Source of the DNA: UBA2779 sp965232615
GTDB lineage: Bacteria; Spirochaetota; Spirochaetia; DSM-2461
NCBI GenBank assembly: GCA_965232615.1
Contig: OZ246985.1
Coordinates: forward strand, 2,170,001-2,234,000
Length of the DNA: 64,000 nt
Direction of reading: 5' to 3'
Shown here: positions 54,204 through 61,807 of the stretch, piece by piece
How positions within the stretch are numbered: the first letter of the stretch is position 1
Layout of the letters: every line of letters begins with the position of its first letter
Translations under genes and position numbers: made by a program
Notes under the pieces: generated by a model
What the model was told of the DNA's origin: nothing
Databases searched by the model: none
What the model saw: the letters and a program-made list of their open reading frames with translations, nothing else

Positions 54204-54295
54204 GTCTATAAACTCCTGATTAATTCTCTACTGACACCATAGCAATTATCTACCTGAGAGACAAGCTGCTATAATGTATTTTGATGTTGAATTGA

Positions 54296-55432
54296 TTACT
54301 CATCCCATGGAAATACAAAGTCCAGATTCCACCGTGAACGGCATTGAGTGAGTTCCTTTTGGAGAGACGGGGGGACCGGACAACCATGCTCCATCCGGTA
54401 TTTTCTCGCCAGGAATTCTTTCTCTCCAGCTGTGTAAATCCGTTCAGCACCGGGAGCTTTTTCTGAGTTGCGCAAATCCCGCATTATGGAACCTGCAATC
54501 CGTTTGAATGTTGATATGGGGACGAAATGCTCAATATCAATGGCAATGAAAAAATGTCCAATCGGATAGGGGATCATATTCCCATTGGTATCAAATCCGC
54601 TGAGAGATTTCAGATAGGAACCATCCTGAAGGGCAGCTGAAAGAACCTCCACAACAGTGGCAAAACCATATCCCTTGTACCCTCCAGTCAATTCACCTAA
54701 ACCACCCAGGGGAGCAAGGGCGGCCATACCGCAGGTAAGATCAACCAGGACCTGATCTGTGTCAGTTCGAGTTCCACCATTTTTGTCGATGACCCAGCCT
54801 GGAGGTAACTCCCTACCTGCCCGGCTGTAAACCTCTATTTTCCCTCGTTGAGTAACACTGGTGGCACAATCAAGGATAAAAGGAAATTCCTCGTCTGTAG
54901 GAATTCCAAACACCAGGGGATTGGTTCCAAGCATGTTTTCAACACCATTGGTGGGGGCAATGGATGGCCGGGCATTTGTTCCTGTCACTCCAATCATCCC
55001 GGCCTCAATAGCCATGGAAGCGTAGTATCCGGCAATACCATAATGGGATGAATTCCGGACTGTAACCATACCTAATCCATAGTGGCGGGCTTTCTCAATA
55101 GCCATTTCCATGGCTTTTTTGCCTACCACATGCCCCATGCCGTTGTTGCCGTCCAGAACTGCTGTAGTTTCTGTATCTTTGATCACATCAATTCTGGTAA
55201 TGACATTAAGCACACCTGTATCAATTCGATCCAGATAGATGGGTTTGAACCGGCCAATCCCATGAGAGTCAATCCCCCTTTTCTCCGACTCAATGAGAAC
55301 ATCTGTTATGATTCCCGCATCATTCTCTGGAACACCGATTTCAATGAAGCACTGCTTCATAAAATCTTCGAGTAATTCAAACTCAACCCAGCAACAGCCC
55401 TTGTATTGATCCAGGTAGTCTTCTACATTCAT
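54296..55432 (-). CDS. Ldh2-family NAD(P)-dependent malate/L-lactate-type dehydrogenase
   Basis: 378 residues from the ATG at 55432 (MNVEDYLDQY), chosen because AAGGAG lies 5 nt upstream; a longer start at 55474 lacks this. The fold is the Ldh2/YlbC/ComC type, unrelated to classical MDH. Motifs: SEKRGIDSHGIGRF, catalytic His in VRNSSHYGIAGYY, TNARPSIAPTNG, LGTNPLVFGIP, GGYKGYGFA. It reduces or oxidises a 2-hydroxy acid; the exact substrate is not decidable. Same strand and 92 bp upstream of mdh, so possibly one unit. Confidence 0.92.
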   Translation of the reverse strand: MNVEDYLDQYKGCCWVEFELLEDFMKQCFIEIGVPENDAGIITDVLIESEKRGIDSHGIGRFKPIYLDRIDTGVLNVITRIDVIKDTETTAVLDGNNGMGHVVGKKAMEMAIEKARHYGLGMVTVRNSSHYGIAGYYASMAIEAGMIGVTGTNARPSIAPTNGVENMLGTNPLVFGIPTDEEFPFILDCATSVTQRGKIEVYSRAGRELPPGWVIDKNGGTRTDTDQVLVDLTCGMAALAPLGGLGELTGGYKGYGFATVVEVLSAALQDGSYLKSLSGFDTNGNMIPYPIGHFFIAIDIEHFVPISTFKRIAGSIMRDLRNSEKAPGAERIYTAGEKEFLARKYRMEHGCPVPPSLQKELTQCRSRWNLDFVFPWDE

Positions 55433-55513
55433 GAATACTCCTTGAACAGCAATAATAGAATAAACAGGCTTCATAGGCTAGAAGCACTACAGTAACCATC
55501 TCAATTCTATACA

Positions 55514-55767
55514 GGGTGCCTCTAAAAACCGTTTTTGAATTTGGCACATGGCGATGTGTTCCTCGGAGCTTTGCTCCTGCGGTACGCACCTGCTTAAATT
55601 TTTTCTTGATGCAAGGCGGCAAAAGCGGAGCGTAGCCTAAGCGGTTGGCGGTGCGTTCCTCGGAGCTTTGCTCCTGCGGTACGCACCTGATTACGTGAGC
55701 ATTTTGACACCGTAGCAGCGAGGAAAAAGATCAAGCCAAAAACGAAATAAGGTTTTTTGAGGTGCCC
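55514..55767. mobile_element. 254-bp MITE with two inserted hairpins (copy C)
   Basis: Ends GGGTGCCTCTAAAAACC and GGTTTTTTGAGGTGCCC. The backbone matches copy A in reverse orientation, but two hairpins are added: 55552-55590 (left arm slightly decayed) and 55650-55687. Flanks do not show a clear target duplication. Confidence 0.85.
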
Positions 55768-56079
55768 TTTATCGACATTATCACAACTGTATGATTCCAT
55801 GGCGGGTGAAGGAGGCCCGGATGAAGAAGGATACAACTCATGCTGGGAAGGCTGAGATCACGAAAAAGAAACTTCGCAAGGCAGTGAATAGGTACTGACT
55901 GAAAAGGCCATTATCAAGCAAGGTCAATCTGGGTGTGGGTGAGAAGAAAACCTGGCTGTGCGAGTGGCGGAATCCGGGAGTGGAATCTGGTCGTTATGAT
56001 CCATTGTATGTGAAGTCCCAGGAGGAAATTGGAGTCCCGGGATGGGTTGAAGGGGGTTTTACAGGCTTTCTGACACTGG
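55768..56079. other. intergenic stretch, nothing recognised
   Basis: About 310 bp between MITE copy C and the 3' end of the polyprenyl synthase gene. A minus-strand frame (55914-56213) with a Cys cluster (CSQCQKAC) overlaps the synthase gene and has no support as a gene. No RNA gene or terminator recognised. Confidence 0.5.
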
Positions 56080-57126
56080 CTACACCATACGTTCTCGGAA
56101 GTCTTCCACCAGGGCAACCAACAAATCCCGTGCTGTAGAACCTGGCAGTAAAGACTGGATTTCCTTTCGTCCAGATTCCAGAAAACCCTGGCCCAGCTTC
56201 CTTGCTTCATCAATGGCCCCTGATTCCTTCATCAAAGCAATTGATTCTATCACTGGTTCCCAGTCGGCATTCTGTGGGATTTGTGCCGCCCTTTTGAACA
56301 ACGTGGTCAATCGGAAATCATCTTCCGGACATCTTTCCAGGTGAATTATCACGGGCAGGCTCTTCTTGCCTTCAATAATATCATCACCCATATCTTTGCC
56401 GGGCACTCCAGTGCTAAGATTCTGAACATCATCCAGAATCTGGAAACCTATTCCCAGTTTTTCCCAGGCAGCACCAATGCTACTAACAAGGGATTCTGTG
56501 GGCATGGCCGCCAGAACCCCCAGACGGGCTGCCAGTGCGGAGAGACTTCCAGTTTTGTATCGGCACATCTGCAGATATGAATCCCGGTCAGGGAATAGAA
56601 ATTTATTACGGTGCCAGACGATGTCATACCCTTGCCCAAGGTGAAGACGACGCATGACACAAAGCCAGTCCCGGGTCATTCTAGAAATAGTTACTTCATC
56701 AAAATCTGTCTGTTCCAATACTGTTGCTGGGAGAAAATACATGAGGTTTCCCATGTTGACTGCCAGGTCGAGTCCATAATCCAGATGAATGGCCGGGGCT
56801 CCTCGCCGCATGAGAGCTGAATCTTCAACATCATCAATAATGAGTGAGCCGTTATGAGGGATTTCTATCAGAGCTGTCAGAATATCCGCCTTTGCCCCCC
56901 CCCCAAGTGCTTCACAGGTTAAAATAGTAACCATTGGTCTCCATCGCTTCCCGCCCCGTCCAAGAAGGGCACGGCCTGGTTCAAGAAACACATCGGCCTC
57001 ATCGGTATTCATGTTCTGATTTGATTGACCTGCGACACGGGAGAACCAGTGTTCATCGACAGATTTGGGGAGAACCTTGTTCAGTACGGTTTCAATTCGA
57101 GATTGATACTCAGTGAAGAAGTCCAT
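56080..57126 (-). CDS. polyprenyl (isoprenyl) diphosphate synthase
   Basis: 348 residues. First aspartate-rich motif IPHNGSLIIDDVEDSALMRRG (DDxxD intact, preceded by the usual H-N-S-L). KRWRP substrate-binding region near the N-terminus. Second motif GFQILDDVQNL reads DDxxN instead of the common DDxxD. GKKSLPVI present as the conserved lysine loop. It condenses isopentenyl diphosphate onto allylic diphosphates; chain length cannot be read from sequence alone. The N-terminus overlaps the end of rph by 17 nt. Confidence 0.92.
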   Translation of the reverse strand: MDFFTEYQSRIETVLNKVLPKSVDEHWFSRVAGQSNQNMNTDEADVFLEPGRALLGRGGKRWRPMVTILTCEALGGGAKADILTALIEIPHNGSLIIDDVEDSALMRRGAPAIHLDYGLDLAVNMGNLMYFLPATVLEQTDFDEVTISRMTRDWLCVMRRLHLGQGYDIVWHRNKFLFPDRDSYLQMCRYKTGSLSALAARLGVLAAMPTESLVSSIGAAWEKLGIGFQILDDVQNLSTGVPGKDMGDDIIEGKKSLPVIIHLERCPEDDFRLTTLFKRAAQIPQNADWEPVIESIALMKESGAIDEARKLGQGFLESGRKEIQSLLPGSTARDLLVALVEDFRERMV

Positions 57127-57829
57127 TCAGACACTCAATCTGTACGGTTGTAATATGAGAAAGACCTTCCATGGCCGTATTGAGAAGAGCATTGAGTTGA
57201 GATCGATCAAAAACATCTTTTTCTCCAGTTCCCTGAATTTCAACAAACTTGTTGTTCAGACTCACAATATTCATATCAACATCAGCATTGGAATCGGCCT
57301 CGTAGTCCAGGTCACAGATGATTTCTCCATTGACAATGCCGACACTCACCGCGGAAACCTGGCCGACAAGCCAGTTCTCAGGCAGGACGATACCACTGGA
57401 GGTGTTTAATTCAAATTCAGCAGCCAAAAATACCAGGGCATCGTATAATGCTAGCCAGCCGCCGCTTATCGCTGCTGTCCGTGTTCCTCCATCGGCCTGT
57501 AGTACATCACAATCCACGGTCAGTGTAACATCAGGTAAATTGGCGAGATGGACTGCCGCACGCAGGGAGCGGGCGATCAATCGCTGAATCTCCACTGATC
57601 GGCCATCTTTTTTTGCGCCATCCCGACGTTTTCTCCCCCTGGAAACGCTGCCTGGTAACATGGCATATTCGGCTGTCAGCCAAGCCCCCTGCTCAATAAA
57701 TGACGGAGTGCCCTTTTCAATTGTACATGTACAAATCACTTTTGTATTTCCAAAGACAGCCAGACATGATCCTGGTGGATTCTTAACATAATTGCGCTCA
57801 AATCGTATCGCCCGCATGCTGTTTATCAT
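57110..57829 (-). CDS. rph: ribonuclease PH
   Basis: 239 residues from ATG at 57829; TTG at 57835 and ATG at 57817 are alternatives, none with a clear ribosome site. Conserved core: GSCLAVFGNTKVICTCTIEKG, WLTAEYAMLPGS, RGRKRRDGAKKDGRSVEIQR, DCDVLQADGGTRTAAISGG, DLDYEADSNADVDMN. Phosphate-dependent 3' trimming of tRNA precursors. The usual N-terminal RPDGR-type segment is absent or shortened. Translation of the downstream synthase is coupled by a 17-nt overlap. Confidence 0.95.
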   Translation of the reverse strand: MINSMRAIRFERNYVKNPPGSCLAVFGNTKVICTCTIEKGTPSFIEQGAWLTAEYAMLPGSVSRGRKRRDGAKKDGRSVEIQRLIARSLRAAVHLANLPDVTLTVDCDVLQADGGTRTAAISGGWLALYDALVFLAAEFELNTSSGIVLPENWLVGQVSAVSVGIVNGEIICDLDYEADSNADVDMNIVSLNNKFVEIQGTGEKDVFDRSQLNALLNTAMEGLSHITTVQIECLNGLLH

Positions 57830-57863
57830 AATCAAAGATAGTCATTATTATAAGTGTTCAGAC

Positions 57864-57892
57864 TTGTCAGATGAAACTCTGATAAATATACT
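57864..57892 (+). promoter_or_regulatory. sigma70-type promoter for the META-like lipoprotein gene
   Basis: TTGTCA at 57864-57869, 17-nt spacer, TATACT at 57887-57892, 51 bp before the ATG at 57944. It lies in the 114-bp divergent region between rph and the lipoprotein gene. Confidence 0.65.
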
Positions 57893-57943
57893 GTGCCGTA
57901 ATAAGTGATATAGAAAAACTTTTTATCTAATCATTTCAAAACT

Positions 57944-58798
57944 ATGCTTATTCGAAAAACATTTGTTACCATATTACTCTTCTCAGCGGCCTTGATTCTT
58001 GCTATTCTATCCTGTAGAACTCAGGAAAAAACTGCCTTACAGGAAGATAAGGTTCTACCACCCACAATTCATCAGGCTCCCAAAGATAGAAAAAACCGGG
58101 AACCCATCCCATTTGTTTTTGATTGGGCCGGTACAACCTGGATTATAAGAACACCAGAAGACAATCAGACCAGAACATTCCCTGGGTATAAAGGATTTCA
58201 TCTGGGAGCTGATGGTCGATTATTGTTGATTAATATCGATATGGCCATGGGCGACCGCTGGACTTCAAGGGGAAATATCCTCCAGTTGGAAATTCTTGAT
58301 GGAACAGCCGATTTACCTATTGAAGGCTCCTTCTTCACCCGAAAACCTGAGGACTCAAGCGGAGATCAGCCTGACAAAGTTCAACTTGTACCAGAATTGA
58401 ATCCTGAGTCCGCTGGATTGATATTCGAGCGGGCTGACGGAGATATCAGTATCATTGAGAATCATTGGACACCCATAGTATTAGCAGGCGACCATGAAGT
58501 CAGATGGCCTGTAGACAGTGAGGTAAACCTGATGCTTCTGCCTGACATGGATGGTGGTTATGGGGTGTTGGGCTATGGGGGAGTGAATAGATTCAAAGGA
58601 AGAGTCACCTTGAAAGATGATCGTTTCAAAGTTGACCCATTAGTGATGACCCGCAAATACGGTCCTGCCAGTGATTTTGAAAACCTTTTCGTTCAACGGA
58701 TTTCGGAAACCACACGATTCGTCCAGATCGATAAGGATCTTTTTCTATTCAATGAAACACATCCAGTCGCTGCTTTTCGTGTGCAGCTTTTTGAGTAA
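57944..58798 (+). CDS. lipoprotein with META/HslJ-like domain
   Basis: 284 residues. Signal sequence with lipobox LAILSC (Cys24). The body has two beta-rich segments: FDWAGTTWIIRTPE...LGADGRLLLINIDMAMGDRW, and a C-terminal GYGGVNRFKGRVTLKDDRFK, followed by VDPLVMTRKYGP. The last resembles the META fold pattern (G-N-x-F/Y-x-G ... T-x-x-x-G/C). Function unknown; META/HslJ proteins are outer-membrane stress lipoproteins in other bacteria. Single gene, own promoter. Confidence 0.75.
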   Translation: MLIRKTFVTILLFSAALILAILSCRTQEKTALQEDKVLPPTIHQAPKDRKNREPIPFVFDWAGTTWIIRTPEDNQTRTFPGYKGFHLGADGRLLLINIDMAMGDRWTSRGNILQLEILDGTADLPIEGSFFTRKPEDSSGDQPDKVQLVPELNPESAGLIFERADGDISIIENHWTPIVLAGDHEVRWPVDSEVNLMLLPDMDGGYGVLGYGGVNRFKGRVTLKDDRFKVDPLVMTRKYGPASDFENLFVQRISETTRFVQIDKDLFLFNETHPVAAFRVQLFE

Positions 58799-58876
58799 GG
58801 ATGAAGTTAAGCCCATAAGATACTCATCCATACAGTTGACAGACATCAAAAAGAGCATTATTTTGTCGTAAGAATT

Positions 58877-58949
58877 GGTGGCGTAGCTCAGTTGGTAGAG
58901 CAATCGGCTCATATCCGATCGGTCAGGGGTTCAAGTCCCTTCGCCACTA
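58877..58949 (+). tRNA. tRNA-Met (anticodon CAT)
   Basis: 73 nt. Acceptor GGTGGCG pairs with CGCCACT (one G-T), D arm GCTC-AGTTGGTAGA-GC, anticodon stem ATCGG/CCGAT with loop CTCATAT (anticodon CAT), T arm AGGGG-TTCAAGT-CCCTT. Discriminator A at 58949; CCA not encoded. CAT could also be a lysidine-modified Ile tRNA; the sequence does not settle which. The 3' three bases double as the stop codon of the convergent gene. Confidence 0.93.
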
Positions 58950-60305
58950 AAACCGCATACCTCGCCGGAACACCAGTCCAACCGTTGTTATTGTACTTCC
59001 CTGACCAAAGCTCACCAGCAATGATGTGCCTATTTGAAAATAATTATTGGCATTCATGATATCAGCGGCAATAAGAAGACGAGCATATAGATAATTCTCG
59101 AATACAGATGCCGAAATGAAATTGAACCACATATTGCCTACCGCTAACTCAAAAGAAGGAGATAAATCCCGGTTGAACCTGGGTCGCCAGTTGATAACAA
59201 GATCAACAGAGCCCATCATATCGAATGAATCTTCACCAGCACCAGGACCATTGAGGCCAATGCTTCCATGTATCCCCACACCCAAAGATCGCAGAAAGGG
59301 TACATTTATTCCAGAATTAAATATAAAAGCTGCTTCAACAACAAGTAAACTGGGAACAAGAGGGATATCATCTTCCCTTCGGACGAAAGAAATCATAGGG
59401 GAATACCCTGCCTGGATTTCGAATCCCGGCAGGCGTAAACCATGTTTGTTCTTATCCAGAATCACCAGCGCATTCTCCAAATGTGTTTCTTTGCCAGATA
59501 GACTGGTAAGGATTATCGAGTAATCTCCAGGTTTGGAATCGGTTAATTCCAGATTGAGTTCAGCTCTGTTTCTGGAGATAAACTTGATTGATTTAACAGG
59601 AATTTCTCCATTTTTTCCTCTCACAACGACCTCTATGTTTTTATCAAAATTCTCACCATGAATCTCGATATTGGCCCCACCATCATTGAGGAGGTACAGG
59701 GTGTCAAGCTTGTCTGGATTCAGATCCAGAGATTCATTGAGCTGCAGTACTCCAGGACTCCGGTAAGTACTGCCTGCGGAATTGATGGCGACAAGATCCC
59801 AACTGCCTGCTGACAGTTCTTCCGTACTGATCATGAATTTCATTCTATCAGCACTTCTTTCACCTGTTATATGGACTTTGAGGTCATCTTTTTCCAACTG
59901 AAATGCTGTATCCTGCTTCAAGGCTGAACTGTCAATTTCCAGTACAACCAGATCATCACCTACCCATCCCCCAACACTGTCTATCACTCTGAACCAGGGG
60001 GTACTGTCATATCGAACTACTAACTCCTTCCACCCCGTCTTCGTTGCAATGTTTCCAAATGGATCGAGGAAACTGACCTGATACTCATAGACTCCCTTCT
60101 CCAGCTTTACCTTGAGTTTATTCTCAGTTAAATCCATAACATAGAGAATCTTCCCATCCTGCTTGATCTCTACCCGATAGACAGCCGGAATGGCTTCCCA
60201 TGACAATTCAACACCTCCACTTTCATCTATCAGGCCAATTGACTCCTGACTGAATACAGGGATAACTGCCGTGGATAAGAAAAGAATCAAACAATATCTT
60301 ACCAC
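58947..60305 (-). CDS. exported Fn3-like protein with C-terminal beta-barrel (paralogue 1)
   Basis: 452 residues. Signal peptide (LILFLSTAVIPVFSQ). The N-terminal domain is Fn3-like (GGVELSWEAIPAVYRVEI...KGVYEYQVSFLDPFGN), then Ig/IPT-like domains, and from about residue 310 amphipathic strands typical of an outer-membrane barrel, ending in an aromatic residue (VGLVFRRGMRF). Same layout as the next gene upstream. The stop TAG lies on tRNA-Met bases. Start overlaps the neighbour's end by 7 nt, so the three genes form an operon. Confidence 0.8.
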   Translation of the reverse strand: MVRYCLILFLSTAVIPVFSQESIGLIDESGGVELSWEAIPAVYRVEIKQDGKILYVMDLTENKLKVKLEKGVYEYQVSFLDPFGNIATKTGWKELVVRYDSTPWFRVIDSVGGWVGDDLVVLEIDSSALKQDTAFQLEKDDLKVHITGERSADRMKFMISTEELSAGSWDLVAINSAGSTYRSPGVLQLNESLDLNPDKLDTLYLLNDGGANIEIHGENFDKNIEVVVRGKNGEIPVKSIKFISRNRAELNLELTDSKPGDYSIILTSLSGKETHLENALVILDKNKHGLRLPGFEIQAGYSPMISFVRREDDIPLVPSLLVVEAAFIFNSGINVPFLRSLGVGIHGSIGLNGPGAGEDSFDMMGSVDLVINWRPRFNRDLSPSFELAVGNMWFNFISASVFENYLYARLLIAADIMNANNYFQIGTSLLVSFGQGSTITTVGLVFRRGMRF

Positions 60306-61807
60306 CGAAATCCACCTTCAACAGCAGGTTGGAGAAATATGTAAGTATTATTGTAAAAGAAGATACTACTGGCATTAAACACAATATTCAAAAATAAACG
60401 CGGAGATATATCCAGATAAAACCCGGCACCGGCTCTCATCGTTAAATCCAAAGAATCAAGATCTGAAAGAGTATGATCACCGATATCAGTTGTACGGTCA
60501 TAGTCAGTGGAAGTGTATATTGAGCTGGTAAAACCTGCGCCAAAACGAAAAAGGAGCTTGACCGGAAAATTCCAGGGTGTGATATATCTCAATCCCATGA
60601 TCAACATAAAATGCAGAGTATCAACATTATCGACATATAGATGGAGCCTTTCTGTAGTTGTTAACAGGAAACTAATCTCCCAACCCAATCCATTCAATGC
60701 TGGAAGGCGTCTCAATATTTCATTGGAGATATCCCTGGAAAAACCAACCATGAATCCTGTTAGACTATACTCAAATAAAGATAACCCTCTAACAATCGGC
60801 ATGGAAAATGTATACCCCAATGAAATTGAATTGGGGAATTCTGGTACAGGACGGGGTTTCATCTGGTTTATATCGTTGGAAATCCTGGCGGATAGGGAAT
60901 CAGGGTCAGATGGTTTCAGTAGCTTTAAAGCACGCTTTTTGACATAAGATTCACCCGATGGATTCTTCAATGATATGGAATACCAACCAGGTTCGGCATC
61001 CTGAAGATTCAGGCTGTACAGTAATCTATTATTCCCTGTGTATTGTAGAAATACGGGATCAAGATCTGATGGACCATTAAATATAATTTCAATATTCTTC
61101 TCCATCCCTGAGAGTTTCAGAGTTAACTCATTGTATTTTTTTCCAATCCGAATTCTTCCCGGTACAACAGCTTTCAATATGGGCTTGAAATGCTCATGTA
61201 CAGTAAGAGCTCCACTCATCATATTTGACCGATTTGTATTTACATTTTTTATCAGGAAGTTCCATTTTCCTGCTGATAAATCCTTGATTTTCGGTTTCTG
61301 GAAAACGAAATCCCAGATGTTATCAGTCGTATTCTGTACTCTGGATGTCTCAACAACGAGCGGAATAGTATTCCCCTCGCTGTTTTCCAATTGGAATTCA
61401 AAACTCTCACCCAGGATTTCTCTGTAACCAGCAATTCGTGCAGTAAAAACTGGTTCTCTGTTCAAATAGATTTCTCCAGGTGAAAAACTCAAAATTACAG
61501 GTACTAGATTGGACAGAATCTGTACTTCTTCCCACTGGCTTGCAATCATTTCCTTACCAAATGGACTCATAACAAGAATCCTGAATTCATATTTTCCTGG
61601 CAGGAGCGTAACAGGCAAAGAGGAGATTTCACTCCTGAATACCGCAATAAGATCACCATCCTGACGAAATTCTACTAAATAATGATCAGCTTCCTCATAG
61701 GGTTCCCACTCGATGAGATCGGCAGCGGTCAGGTTTCCCATGATCATAGTTGAGATAAATAGAATCAGAAAAAACTGATGGCATCCGTCCAATGCCCTAT
61801 TCAGCAT
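60299..61807 (-). CDS. exported Fn3-like protein with C-terminal beta-barrel (paralogue 2)
   Basis: 502 residues. Signal peptide (FFLILFISTMIMGNLTAA). Fn3-like segment (LIEWEPYEEADHYLVEFRQ...PGKYEFRILVMSPFGKE) matching paralogue 1, a middle Ig/IPT-like region (PILKAVVPGRIRIGKKY), and a barrel-like C-terminus (VKLLFRFGAGFTSSIY, LRAGAGFYLDIS-type strands, ending EGGFRW with terminal aromatic). Probably an outer-membrane protein. Overlaps its neighbours by 7 and 11 nt. Confidence 0.8.
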   Translation of the reverse strand: MLNRALDGCHQFFLILFISTMIMGNLTAADLIEWEPYEEADHYLVEFRQDGDLIAVFRSEISSLPVTLLPGKYEFRILVMSPFGKEMIASQWEEVQILSNLVPVILSFSPGEIYLNREPVFTARIAGYREILGESFEFQLENSEGNTIPLVVETSRVQNTTDNIWDFVFQKPKIKDLSAGKWNFLIKNVNTNRSNMMSGALTVHEHFKPILKAVVPGRIRIGKKYNELTLKLSGMEKNIEIIFNGPSDLDPVFLQYTGNNRLLYSLNLQDAEPGWYSISLKNPSGESYVKKRALKLLKPSDPDSLSARISNDINQMKPRPVPEFPNSISLGYTFSMPIVRGLSLFEYSLTGFMVGFSRDISNEILRRLPALNGLGWEISFLLTTTERLHLYVDNVDTLHFMLIMGLRYITPWNFPVKLLFRFGAGFTSSIYTSTDYDRTTDIGDHTLSDLDSLDLTMRAGAGFYLDISPRLFLNIVFNASSIFFYNNTYIFLQPAVEGGFRW

